From Clostridia bacterium (GTDB lineage: Bacteria; Bacillota; Clostridia; RGIG6154), in the NCBI GenBank assembly GCA_017410375.1, contig JAFQQW010000024.1, forward strand, positions 57,793 through 121,792: a DNA stretch of 64,000 bases. Direction: 5' to 3'. Positions within the stretch are counted from its first letter, which is position 1. Each line of letters starts with the position of its first letter. This document shows positions 8,656-17,322 of the stretch, piece after piece. Position numbers and translations under genes: made by a program. A model generated the notes under the pieces. That model saw only the letters and a program-made list of their open reading frames with translations. It made no database searches and was not told where the DNA came from.

Positions 8656-10632
8656 ATGACACCTAAAATTCAAGCAATGCTTAACGCTTTAAAGAGCGGT
8701 GCCTACAAGCAAAATCGCACCATTATAAAAAAAGAACTACCGGAAGAAAAAACAGCGACACAGGCAATAGAAAACCTGCGCTTCGCCGTATCGGTTGAAA
8801 CCCCATATATAGATGCGATTGATGACTTTGGCTTTAACCGCGGATGTAACCTGTTGATGAACTATGTAGAAGGAAATATCATCGCAGACTACGCACGCAT
8901 TTTAGAAGGCGGTTTTGATGCAGAAATTGCGCAAATCAAGAAAAGCATGTCTGAAACAAACGACCCCCAAAAAATCGAATTCGGCAATGCAATGCTTGCG
9001 TTTACCGACATTGTGTTTTCTGTATGCGAAAAACACAGACTTTTGGCACAAGAAAAAGGCAATGCCCGTCTTGCAGATGCACTGACCCGCATTCCGCGCC
9101 AGGGTGCAAAATGCTTTTACGAAGCATTGCTCATGATGAAAATCTCCATTTTCTTCTGGCGTTTAAGTGGTGGAACGCATCAGGCATTGGGACGTTTTGA
9201 CCAATATATGTTCCCCTATTTCAAAATGGACAAAGAAAAAGGCGTTTCGGACGAAGAGTTGTTTGAACTTTTAGAATCGTTCTTCATTTCCATAAACAAG
9301 GACACCGACCTGTATGCCGGTGTACAACAGGGTGACAACGGTCAGAGCATGGTGCTGGGTGGTTTTGATAAAGACGGGAACAGCATGTATAATGCCCTTT
9401 CTAGGATGTGTATGCAGGCTTCCTTAGAGTTAAATTTAATTGACCCGAAAATCAATCTGCGTGTTGGTAAAAACACACCTGACGATTTGTATATTTTTGG
9501 TACAAAGCTTACAAAGCAAGGCTTAGGATTCCCACAGTATTGCAACGATGACGTGGTAGTACCGGGTCTGATTGCTTTAGGCTATGCCCCCGAGGACGCT
9601 TTGAATTACGGTGTTGCGGCTTGCTGGGAATACATTGTTTCGGGCTGTGGTGTAGATCATCCCAATGCAGCAACCATGGATTTTCCGCATATAACCGCAA
9701 AAGCAATTACTGAAAATCTTCTATGCTGTGAAACCTTTGAAGCACTGATGGATTGTGTAAAGACCGCCATTGCCAAAGAATGTGACAATATTGTAGAATT
9801 CGGCAAAACCATCACCTATCTTTCTTCTCCCGTTATGTCCTTTTTCATGGACGGTCCGGCAAAACACCTGCAAGATATGCGTGTGTGCGGTAAATACCGC
9901 AACAAAGGCTGTCACGGTGCAGGCATTTCCAACGCGACAGATGCGCTCTCTGCAATCAAAAAGAATATTTATGATGAAAAAAATATGACTAAGCAGGAGC
10001 TTTTGGATGCATTATCTGCAAACTTTGAGGGCTTTGATGCACTTCGGCATTTGCTTCGGGAAAGTCCGAAAATGGGTAACAATGACGATTTTGCAGATGA
10101 TATTGCCTGTGCACTTATGCAGACGTTTTCCGACAATCTGCACGGTCGCGATAATGAGCACAGCGGTATCTGGAGAGCCGGCACCGGAAGTGCCATGGAA
10201 TATCTATGGAAAGGTGAAAAATGTCCTGCCACCGCAGACGGCAGAAAGCAAGGCGAGCCTTATTCTTCAAGCTTTTCACCATCTCTTGACATCAAAACCA
10301 ACGGACTATTGTCGGTTATTCAGTCTTTCACCAAGTACGACATGACAAAAATTATAAACGGCGGACCGTTAACATTAGAAATCCACGACACCGTTTTACG
10401 AAATGACATCGGTATTGAAAAAACAGCAATGCTGGTCAAGAACTTTGTTCTGCTTGGCGGACACCAACTACAACTCAATTCTATTAACCGTGAACGCCTT
10501 TTAGACGCGCAAAAACACCCCGAAAATTACCCGAATTTAATTGTTCGTGTCTGGGGTTGGAGCGGATATTTCAATGAATTGGACGTAGGATACCAGAATC
10601 ATATCATCCGCAGAACCGAATACATTTCATAA
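8656..10632 (+). CDS. Short glycyl radical enzyme of unassigned subfamily
   Basis: 658 residues, clearly shorter than the ~760-900 of PFL, glycerol dehydratase or choline lyase. GRE landmarks are present in order: LGRFDQYMFPY (~179), GQSMVLGG (~229), the active-site Cys in AACWEY (C323, with E325 giving the CxE motif of eliminase-type members), DGRKQGEPYSSSFSP and the C-terminal glycyl loop. That loop reads RVWGWSG (Gly634) instead of the usual RVxGYS. PFL-type CysCys is absent, so it is unlikely to be pyruvate formate-lyase; a dehydratase, lyase or decarboxylase is more likely. It is co-transcribed with the activase and ends in a strong terminator. Substrate unknown. Confidence 0.88.
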   Translation: MTPKIQAMLNALKSGAYKQNRTIIKKELPEEKTATQAIENLRFAVSVETPYIDAIDDFGFNRGCNLLMNYVEGNIIADYARILEGGFDAEIAQIKKSMSETNDPQKIEFGNAMLAFTDIVFSVCEKHRLLAQEKGNARLADALTRIPRQGAKCFYEALLMMKISIFFWRLSGGTHQALGRFDQYMFPYFKMDKEKGVSDEELFELLESFFISINKDTDLYAGVQQGDNGQSMVLGGFDKDGNSMYNALSRMCMQASLELNLIDPKINLRVGKNTPDDLYIFGTKLTKQGLGFPQYCNDDVVVPGLIALGYAPEDALNYGVAACWEYIVSGCGVDHPNAATMDFPHITAKAITENLLCCETFEALMDCVKTAIAKECDNIVEFGKTITYLSSPVMSFFMDGPAKHLQDMRVCGKYRNKGCHGAGISNATDALSAIKKNIYDEKNMTKQELLDALSANFEGFDALRHLLRESPKMGNNDDFADDIACALMQTFSDNLHGRDNEHSGIWRAGTGSAMEYLWKGEKCPATADGRKQGEPYSSSFSPSLDIKTNGLLSVIQSFTKYDMTKIINGGPLTLEIHDTVLRNDIGIEKTAMLVKNFVLLGGHQLQLNSINRERLLDAQKHPENYPNLIVRVWGWSGYFNELDVGYQNHIIRRTEYIS

Positions 10633-10635
10633 AGA

Positions 10636-10668
10636 AGAACCGCCATACGCAGAGTGTTCTTACGGACA
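10636..10668 (+). repeat. Left copy of a 33-nt inverted repeat bracketing the second GRE block
   Basis: This copy begins 4 nt after the glycyl radical enzyme stop and precedes a terminator. It matches 13940-13972 in reverse complement with two mismatches. AGAAC and GTTCT near its ends can pair, so each copy can also fold as a small hairpin. Confidence 0.85.
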
Positions 10669-10672
10669 CTTT

Positions 10673-10705
10673 AAAACCCGAAACAATTTTTTTGTTTCGG
10701 GTTTT
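10673..10705 (+). terminator. Terminator of the activase/GRE operon
   Basis: 14-bp stem AAAACCCGAAACAA/TTGTTTCGGGTTTT with a T-rich loop, 40 nt after the stop codon. It is also usable from the opposite side by the convergent AraC gene. Confidence 0.85.
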
Positions 10706-10735
10706 GTTGTATAAGGTATCAGGATTAACCTGAAT

Positions 10736-11590
10736 TTACGGAAGATGGTACACATCTTCCTTGCTTGTTACAGTACCGGACAAAATCACAGTGTTTTTTC
10801 TTGTGAGCAAACGATATTTTTGCGGAGACACTTTTTCCTTTGAGGAAAAGGCCTTAGAAAATGAAAGAACATCACTATATCCAACGGAATTTGCAATTTC
10901 GGTTATCAACATATTTGTTTCAACTAATAATTTTTTAGCACGATTTATCTTATAGCATGTAATATATTCTTTTATCGACATATTGAATTTGTTTTTGAAA
11001 ATTTTGTATAAGTAAGGTTGACTAACGCCCACTAAATCCAAAAGTTCCTCTACTGTAATTTTCTTATGTATATTTGTTTCGATATAGTCAACACAAAATT
11101 CCAAATACGTTTCGCAATTTGTCTTGCATCGTGTTGATATTTTTGTATAGGTATGGCTGTTTAATATATGTAAGTACATTTCCAACATTTTTAATGAGTC
11201 TAATATATCACCGTTTTTAGCCATAATTTCATTCGCAATTTTTCTTACTTCCGTAACGGAATCAAAGTCGAATACATAAGCATCATTATCAGTATAGTAT
11301 CTGTCGAAAATTTCTTTCATTGCATTATCAGAAGATATAACCCATAAAAACTCCCAAGGATCACACGGGTCTGCGTAGTATTCTTCATCTTGTCCCGGAT
11401 AAATAAAAAAACCTTGACCTTCATTTACAGATACGCCGTTAAAATATCCTTTTCCTTTGGTTACATAGTGTATGATATATAAATTTCTTTTCCCGGGACC
11501 AAATTTTGTAACTTCAGCATCTCTGCTGAAGCCTATGGTATTTATTTTAAGCGGAGAAATACTGCTGTCGGAAAAAATCTCATATCGCAT
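10736..11590 (-). CDS. AraC-family transcriptional regulator
   Basis: 284 residues from ATG 11590, with AAAGGGG 7 nt upstream; a TTG two codons earlier is less likely. A cupin-like N-terminus (LYIIHYVTKGKGYFNGVSVNEGQGFFIYPGQDEEYYADPCDPWEFLWV) is followed by a long helical linker. The C-terminal double HTH follows (KITVEELLDLVGVSQPYLYKIFKNKF; ITEIANSVGYSDVLSFSKAFSSKEKVSPQKYR). It is divergent from the second glycyl radical enzyme with a 112-nt shared spacer, so it very likely regulates that gene. Codons are visibly richer in A/T than in the flanking genes, matching the rest of this repeat-bracketed block. Confidence 0.9.
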   Translation of the reverse strand: MRYEIFSDSSISPLKINTIGFSRDAEVTKFGPGKRNLYIIHYVTKGKGYFNGVSVNEGQGFFIYPGQDEEYYADPCDPWEFLWVISSDNAMKEIFDRYYTDNDAYVFDFDSVTEVRKIANEIMAKNGDILDSLKMLEMYLHILNSHTYTKISTRCKTNCETYLEFCVDYIETNIHKKITVEELLDLVGVSQPYLYKIFKNKFNMSIKEYITCYKINRAKKLLVETNMLITEIANSVGYSDVLSFSKAFSSKEKVSPQKYRLLTRKNTVILSGTVTSKEDVYHLP

Positions 11591-11638
11591 ACGCAATCCC
11601 CTTTCTTATTAGTTATGATTTTACCATATTATGAATTA

Positions 11639-11656
11639 ATTTGTCAATAGACAAAT
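11639..11656. promoter_or_regulatory. Dyad in the divergent AraC-GRE spacer
   Basis: ATTTGTC and GACAAAT flank a 4-nt spacer, a perfect 7-bp dyad between the two divergent starts. A TATTAT box (11671-11676) lies downstream toward the GRE gene. It is a plausible operator for the neighbouring AraC protein. Confidence 0.4.
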
Positions 11657-11702
11657 CAGCTTTTTTAGTGTATTATATGGTCTAAGAAAGGGAGATGATA
11701 TT

Positions 11703-13682
11703 ATGATATCGGATAAATTTAAAAACATTGGAGAGTACGGCGGTGCAGGGATGTACGAAGAACCGTACAGAAGCTTTTTTTACAGAAAATCCCTTGGAAT
11801 AAGAAGATTTTACGAAAACTGTGAGCTTGCAGTTTACAACGGAGAATTTTTATATCCATCGGGAGTTATTGCAAACAAAATGAGTATATATCCGTCTTAT
11901 ATGGAAGGCATGCGTATAAATCGTAATGCTGTGTGTGAGAAAGACACAGAGCTGGCGGAACTATATTGTTCGGAATTTTGCAAATATCAGTCGTCTGTGC
12001 CAAAGGAGCATACTGTTGCAGGAGATATGTGGACACACTCCATGCCAAACTATGAACGCATTTTGAAAGAAGGTTTATTATCTTACATACAAAGAATCAA
12101 AAAAATAGAAGATGAAGATATGCGTGAAGGTCTTTTACATATCGTAGAAGGAATAAAAAACTATTTGAACCGTTGCATAAGGTATCTCGATAAAGCAGGA
12201 GCAGATAAAAAACTTATAAATGCATTGAGGAAAGTTCCGCTTTATCCTGCGGAAAATATATACGAAGCCATTGTTGCGTGGAATTTTATTCTCTATCTTG
12301 ATAATTGTGACAATCTTGGCTGTGTAGCATCTGGTCTTTATCCGTATTATAAAGGCGAAGATATTACCGATGTACTAAAAAATCTATATGATAACCTTGA
12401 CGCAAATTGCGGATATTCAATGGCGCTGGGGGTAGATTATACACCTCTTACAATTCAATGTTTAGAAGCATCAAAAGGCAAAAGACGACCAATGATTGAA
12501 CTTTTTGTTAATGACGATACGCCTGACGAGGTATGGGAAAAAGCCTTCGAGGTTATCAGAACAAACAATGGTCAGCCTGCTTTTTATAACGAAAAAGCCA
12601 TAATGGAAGGGCTAAAAGCTAGATTCCCTGTTATCAGCGACGAAGATATAAAGAAATTCTGCGGCGGCGGTTGTACAGAAACAATGATTGCCGGACTTTC
12701 AAATGTCGGTTCTCTTGATGCGGGCATAAATTTACTTTTAATTCTAGAAAATACTATATATACAAAGCTTGCAGATTCGAAAAACTTTGAAAATTTCTAT
12801 AATGACTACATATCAGAAGTAGCATCTGTTGTTAAAACAGTAACCGCAGAAATCAGCAATTCACAAAGAGAACGTGCAAAATATAATCCCGTGCCTATGC
12901 GGACATTGCTTGTTGATGATTGTATTGATAACGGTTTGGAGTTTAATACCGGCGGTGCAAGATACAAGTGGAGTATTGTTAACTTTGCCGGCATGATAAA
13001 TGTAATTGATGCAATGCTCGTAATACGGGATTTTATATTTGAAGAAAAACTATATAATGCGGAAGAATTTGTTGAATTGCTTAAAACAAACAACAAAGAA
13101 TTCCTGAACCAGGCGAGAAATCACAAAATAAGCTTTGGCAACGATAATGAAGATGCTAATAATTTCACAAATAAGCTTTCTACTGATATATTTTCTATGC
13201 TTGATGATAAAAAGCCATATATTGGTGAGGGTTTTCTGCCGTCATCCATTCAGTTTATGTCGCAAGTGTATGCAGGAGCGAAAATAGGAGCAACACCTGA
13301 CGGGAGAAAAAAAGGAGCTCCGCTTTGTGATTCTTTAGGTGCAATTTTCGGCAAAGATACAGAGGGTCCTACTGCACTTTTGAAAAGTGTTACATCCCTT
13401 GACTTAAAAAGAGCTTTAGGAATTCCTGTGCTAAACTTCAATATCAATCCCGAATTTAACAATGCTACATTAAAAGCACTTATTCTGGGATATATGAAAC
13501 TAGGAGGTATTCAAATGCAAATTACATGTACATCTTTAAAAACATTGATGGAAGCTTATGACAATCCAGATATGCACAAAAATCTGGTTGTGCGTGTCGG
13601 CGGATACTCCGAATATTTTCAGAAATTATCCGACGAACTTAAGAAAATGGTTATAAACAGAAATATTCAAAAAATGGTGTAA
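11703..13682 (+). CDS. Second short glycyl radical enzyme, orphaned from its activase
   Basis: 659 residues. The active-site loop is GGGCTET (Cys324, Glu326) and the C-terminal glycyl loop is LVVRVGGYSEYF (Gly634), so both radical residues are intact. Other GRE landmarks include GLYPYYKGED, ATPDGRKKGAPLCDSLG and LGGIQMQITC. It starts at ATG 11703 after AAAGGGAG. Length and radical-residue positions almost equal those of the first enzyme, but the sequences are only distantly alike, so they are not a recent duplication. The next gene is a deleted remnant of an activase. Function would need activation in trans. Substrate is unknown; the CxE motif suggests eliminase chemistry rather than PFL. Confidence 0.88.
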   Translation: MISDKFKNIGEYGGAGMYEEPYRSFFYRKSLGIRRFYENCELAVYNGEFLYPSGVIANKMSIYPSYMEGMRINRNAVCEKDTELAELYCSEFCKYQSSVPKEHTVAGDMWTHSMPNYERILKEGLLSYIQRIKKIEDEDMREGLLHIVEGIKNYLNRCIRYLDKAGADKKLINALRKVPLYPAENIYEAIVAWNFILYLDNCDNLGCVASGLYPYYKGEDITDVLKNLYDNLDANCGYSMALGVDYTPLTIQCLEASKGKRRPMIELFVNDDTPDEVWEKAFEVIRTNNGQPAFYNEKAIMEGLKARFPVISDEDIKKFCGGGCTETMIAGLSNVGSLDAGINLLLILENTIYTKLADSKNFENFYNDYISEVASVVKTVTAEISNSQRERAKYNPVPMRTLLVDDCIDNGLEFNTGGARYKWSIVNFAGMINVIDAMLVIRDFIFEEKLYNAEEFVELLKTNNKEFLNQARNHKISFGNDNEDANNFTNKLSTDIFSMLDDKKPYIGEGFLPSSIQFMSQVYAGAKIGATPDGRKKGAPLCDSLGAIFGKDTEGPTALLKSVTSLDLKRALGIPVLNFNINPEFNNATLKALILGYMKLGGIQMQITCTSLKTLMEAYDNPDMHKNLVVRVGGYSEYFQKLSDELKKMVINRNIQKMV

Positions 13683-13686
13683 ATGA

Positions 13687-13892
13687 ATGAAAGGTAATAT
13701 TATAAAAATTTCCAGATTTTGTTCTGATGACGGTCCGGGAATAATGATATGCAGTTTTGCAAAGGCATTGAGGTAATGCCATATCATTCGCTTGGTATGT
13801 ATAAATATGAGTTGCTCCAAAGGGAATATTTGTGTTCCGATATAAGTGAACCTGATAATGAAACGTTTACTAAATGGAAAAGTTTTTTATGA
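13687..13892 (+). pseudogene. Deleted remnant of a glycyl radical enzyme activase
   Basis: ATG 13687 opens MKGNIIKISRF followed by DDGPGI, the start of a radical-SAM activase, but then meets a stop at 13774. A second frame from 13749 to 13892 reads MPYHSLGMYKYELLQREY and ends KWKSFL, which matches activase C-termini (LPYHxLGxxKYExLGxxY). The middle of the protein, including CxxxCxxC and the SAM-binding core (about 200 codons), is missing and the junction is frameshifted. It begins 4 nt after the second GRE stop, where an activase is expected. This is a decayed gene, not a small functional one. Confidence 0.85.
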
Positions 13893-13900
13893 TGTAAAGG

Positions 13901-13936
13901 AAAAAGCTAAAACCACAAAAATGGATTTAGCTTTTT
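13901..13936 (-). terminator. Terminator between the activase remnant and spoVT
   Basis: AAAAAGCTAAA (13901-13911) pairs with TTTAGCTTTTT (13926-13936), with T-runs on both sides. It can serve both convergent units. Confidence 0.65.
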
Positions 13937-13939
13937 TAC

Positions 13940-13972
13940 TGTCCTTAAGAACACTCGGCGTATGGCGGTTCT
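13940..13972 (-). repeat. Right copy of the 33-nt inverted repeat
   Basis: Reverse-complement partner of 10636-10668 (two mismatches). Here it lies just after the spoVT stop and before a terminator, so in both copies the order is gene stop, repeat, terminator. Confidence 0.85.
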
Positions 13973-13979
13973 TTTATAT

Positions 13980-14519
13980 TTATTCCATTTGTCTGCCTAA
14001 AAATGCCGCGGCGGTCTGGGCAAGCTTTTGCTCGACCTCGCTCATCACCTCTACCCCGTCACCAAAGAAAATAACGGTACCGATGCTGTCCCCGTCCGAC
14101 AAAATGGGAAACAACACCGAGGCAAAGAATTTATCGCTGTCCTCTAAAATATAGACCGCTTTATCGTTTACATGCTTTTGAATGTGCTGACTTCTCTCCT
14201 GAATCAGCATTTCCACTTCGGAAGAAATCTTCTTTTCAAACATTTCTTTTTTACTTGCGCCCGAAACCGCAATTACCATGTCCTTATCGGTTATACAAAC
14301 GCCTCTTCCGCTGATTTTTGCCAACGTTTCGGCATACTGTGTCGCAAAACCGCTCAGTTCTCCGATGGGTGAATATTTCTTAAAAATCACTTCGCCGTCC
14401 CGATTGGTAAAAATTTCCAAAGGGTCACCCTCACGGATTCTCATGGTTCTTCTTATTTCTTTCGGGATAACAACCCTTCCCAAATCATCTATTCTTCTTA
14501 CAATTCCCGTTGCTTTCAT
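13980..14519 (-). CDS. spoVT: Stage V sporulation protein T, AbrB-family regulator
   Basis: 179 residues, the length of Bacillus SpoVT. The N-terminal AbrB swapped-hairpin DNA-binding domain reads MKATGIVRRIDDLGRVVIPK then RRTMRIREGDPLEIF. The C-terminal GAF-like domain follows (~56-179). SpoVT tunes sigma-G-dependent gene expression in the forespore, so its presence supports a spore-forming ancestry together with sigK at 50.4 kb. I chose ATG 14519 (AAGGAG at 10 nt) over a TTG two codons upstream, which is only 4 nt from the ribosome site. Confidence 0.93.
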   Translation of the reverse strand: MKATGIVRRIDDLGRVVIPKEIRRTMRIREGDPLEIFTNRDGEVIFKKYSPIGELSGFATQYAETLAKISGRGVCITDKDMVIAVSGASKKEMFEKKISSEVEMLIQERSQHIQKHVNDKAVYILEDSDKFFASVLFPILSDGDSIGTVIFFGDGVEVMSEVEQKLAQTAAAFLGRQME

Positions 14520-14616
14520 ATTCAAACTGCTCCTTTTAATTGGATTTACAGATTTAGTATTTGTCGCAAGGAAAATTTTATGTAAAGAAAAAAATGGGAA
14601 AATTTTTAATTTGCTT

Positions 14617-15558
14617 TTAAAAAGCGCCCAGCATACAATCGTTTAAGATTTCGGTCATTTGTTCATCTGTGCAGGTTATATGCAAGGTTTTGCATGGCGA
14701 ATTGTGCACTTTCTCAACAAGTGTGACTTTGTTTTCTGTATCGTAACTACACTTACCGAAATCGTGGCATTTAAGGTGCGGTGTGTCGGGATGGATAGCA
14801 TAAAGCGAGGCAATTAAGTCCCAACTGGCGCGTCCCGTGTTTTCTGCCCCAAGCCAGATAGAATATGCTTGTCGTACCGGGTGGTCGGCTTCTAAAAATT
14901 CGCCAAGATGCGCCCCCGTTACAATCGTTTTGCCTTGTGCACTAATATAAATCGGTACGGGACAAAGCTCAAAAAACGTCTTTGTGGATTGAGCATCCAT
15001 ACCCCAGTTAAAATCATTTACCTTTTCGGGATTGCCCATGGTGATCACTTTTTTGACTTTTTTACGGAACAACTCCACACCTGAAAGCGGACTTATATCG
15101 TCCGCTTTTGTTTTTAGTGTTTCCGCAATTGCGGTAAGCATACCCACACAAAGCATGGTGACGCTTTCATCCTCAGCTTGTGCTAAAAGCTTACGATAAA
15201 CGGATACGGCTGAGGGATAATCTTGATCAGTTTTGTCAATCTGCTCAGCAAATACACGGTTATAATCTCTGCTCTCCCTTGCACATTTTGCACTATGCGC
15301 GCGATACGCATCAAAACGTTCTGCTTCGGCATAATCTTTAACATAAAGCGTACCCACGGGCACAGAAACGCCATAGCTTTGCGCGATAGCTTCACAGCAA
15401 GGTGCGGCATAGGCACACACCGAATCAGAAACCATGCCAATCAGTTCGATTTTATTTTGCAAATGCGCCTCTAAAAGCATAGCAAGCGCACCGGCATCGT
15501 CACAATCGGTGTCCATATCCGTGTCAAAAATAATAACAGGCTTTTTTTCGTTATCCAT
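14617..15558 (-). CDS. Nucleoside hydrolase (inosine-uridine preferring family)
   Basis: 313 residues. The DTDMDTDCDDAGAL motif near the start is the calcium-binding DTDxxxDD signature of IUNH enzymes, which cleave the N-glycosidic bond of nucleosides to base plus ribose. VTMGNPEKVNDFNWGMD matches the middle conserved region with the second metal-binding Asn/Asp positions. ATG 15558 follows GAGGAA and lies 10 nt after the stop of the ABC transporter gene, placing it last in a four-gene leftward operon. Purine versus pyrimidine preference cannot be told. Confidence 0.88.
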   Translation of the reverse strand: MDNEKKPVIIFDTDMDTDCDDAGALAMLLEAHLQNKIELIGMVSDSVCAYAAPCCEAIAQSYGVSVPVGTLYVKDYAEAERFDAYRAHSAKCARESRDYNRVFAEQIDKTDQDYPSAVSVYRKLLAQAEDESVTMLCVGMLTAIAETLKTKADDISPLSGVELFRKKVKKVITMGNPEKVNDFNWGMDAQSTKTFFELCPVPIYISAQGKTIVTGAHLGEFLEADHPVRQAYSIWLGAENTGRASWDLIASLYAIHPDTPHLKCHDFGKCSYDTENKVTLVEKVHNSPCKTLHITCTDEQMTEILNDCMLGAF

Positions 15559-15568
15559 AGCAGATTCC

Positions 15569-17302
15569 TCACTCAAAAATATCGTTATCACGGAATTGCA
15601 GCGCATAGAGGTTTTTATAAGTGCCATCTAAAGCCATCAATTCCTCATGTGTACCGCGCTCGGTGATGCGACCATCCATAACAACCGCAATCTCGTCCGC
15701 ATTACGGATGGTGGAAAGGCGGTGTGCCACTACCAAAGTGGTTCTGCCCTCACAAAGCTCATCTAAAGCCTGCTGAATCAGCACTTCGGTAGTGTTATCC
15801 AGTGCCGAGGTCGCTTCATCCAAAATTAAAATTGCAGGGTCTTTCAAGAATACACGCGCAATGCTGAGGCGTTGCTTCTGACCGCCCGAGAGCTTTACGC
15901 CCCGCTCCCCGATTTCTGCATCATAGCCGTCCGGGAGCGTTTGAATGTAGTCGTGAATGTTTGCGCGCTTTGCCGCCTCAATCATCTCTTCTTCGGTGGC
16001 ATCGGGTCTGCCGTACATAATATTTTCGCGAATGGTACCCACAAACAAAAATACGTCCTGCTGTACAATACCGATATTTTTACGCACCGAATCCAATGTA
16101 AGCTTTTTAATGTCCTGACCGTCAATTTTTATGGTACCTGAGCCGTCTTTTAATTTATAAAAGTTCGGCAACAAATGACAGAGGGTTGTCTTACCGCCAC
16201 CCGAAGGTCCGACTAAGGCGAGCTTTCTTCCCTTTTCCAGTTTTAAGTTTACATCATGCAAAACCTCTTTCGTTTTATCATACGAATAGGTTACGTGTTC
16301 AAATTCGATTTCTCCACGGATATCGGTAAGCTCTTTTGCATCAGGTGCATCCGATTCGGGTTCTTCCTCTAAAACCTCTACAAAGCGCTTAAATCCGCTG
16401 ATACCGTTCTGGAACTGCTCCATGAAGCCGATTAAAGTATTCACGGGCTGAATAAAAATGTTCACAGACACAATAAAGGTAGAATAATCACCAAAAGAAA
16501 TACGTCCTGCGTACAAAAACAGACCGCCTGCGATTAAAATCAATACATTAAACACGTCTGTAATAAAGGTTGTCGAAGAATGAAATTTCGCCATAGCATT
16601 ATAAGCGCGTCTGGAGGCATCCACAAACTGAACATCCCCCTTTTCAAACTTTTCCACCTCTGTTTTTGCATTGGTGTATGCTTTGGTTACACGAATACCC
16701 GTTATACTGCTTTCCACCGACGCATTGATGATTGCGTTGCTTGTCCGTCTGTCCTGAAACGCCTGCTTCATAGCTCTGCGGAGCTTCATGGCAACCACCA
16801 CTAAAATAGGTACGCAAGTAAAAATAATGAGGGTTAAAATCCGGTCGATGGTAAACAGATAGGAAAAAGACAGCACAATCATAATTGTACTGATTAAAAT
16901 GTTTTCCGGGCCGTGGTGCGCAAGCTCGCAAACCTCAAACAAGTCACTGGTTATACGGGTCATGATGCGACCTGTTTCATTATTGTCGTAATACTTAAAC
17001 GGCAGTTTTTGTAAATGCGCAAACAAATCCTTTCGCATTTGCGACTGCATTTTAACCCCAATCATGTGTCCGTAAAACTGCACAAAATAATTCAACAGCA
17101 TTCGTGCCGTATATAGTGCCAACACAACAATACCTGATATTACAATCGCTGAATACATTTTGTCAGGTATAAACTCATTCAGCATTTTGTTGGTCACAAT
17201 GGGATAAACCATACCAATCAGCGAAATTAATAATGCCGCAAGCATATCTAATGCAAACATTTTTTTGTGCGGCTTGTAATAGCTGATAAACCGTTTTAAC
17301 AT
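15569..17302 (-). CDS. ABC transporter, fused membrane and ATP-binding domains (exporter type)
   Basis: 577 residues of half-transporter layout. The N-terminal ~310 residues hold six membrane segments of ABC type-1 fold. The C-terminal nucleotide-binding domain has Walker A GPSGGGKTTL, Q-loop IVQQDVFLFVGTIRENI, signature LSGGQKQR, Walker B ILILDEATSALD and the H-loop AHRLST. Such MsbA/LmrA-like proteins act as homo- or heterodimers exporting lipids, drugs or peptides. Only one half is encoded here, so a homodimer is likely. AAGGAG precedes the ATG, and the gene lies 20 nt after the histidine phosphatase gene. The substrate cannot be inferred. Confidence 0.93.
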   Translation of the reverse strand: MLKRFISYYKPHKKMFALDMLAALLISLIGMVYPIVTNKMLNEFIPDKMYSAIVISGIVVLALYTARMLLNYFVQFYGHMIGVKMQSQMRKDLFAHLQKLPFKYYDNNETGRIMTRITSDLFEVCELAHHGPENILISTIMIVLSFSYLFTIDRILTLIIFTCVPILVVVAMKLRRAMKQAFQDRRTSNAIINASVESSITGIRVTKAYTNAKTEVEKFEKGDVQFVDASRRAYNAMAKFHSSTTFITDVFNVLILIAGGLFLYAGRISFGDYSTFIVSVNIFIQPVNTLIGFMEQFQNGISGFKRFVEVLEEEPESDAPDAKELTDIRGEIEFEHVTYSYDKTKEVLHDVNLKLEKGRKLALVGPSGGGKTTLCHLLPNFYKLKDGSGTIKIDGQDIKKLTLDSVRKNIGIVQQDVFLFVGTIRENIMYGRPDATEEEMIEAAKRANIHDYIQTLPDGYDAEIGERGVKLSGGQKQRLSIARVFLKDPAILILDEATSALDNTTEVLIQQALDELCEGRTTLVVAHRLSTIRNADEIAVVMDGRITERGTHEELMALDGTYKNLYALQFRDNDIFE

Positions 17303-17322
17303 ACCTTGTTCTCCTTTTCACA

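Noticed and set aside
13626..13820. 64-codon minus-strand frame over the activase remnant
   Set aside because: Antisense to the GRE 3' end and the remnant; no ribosome site.
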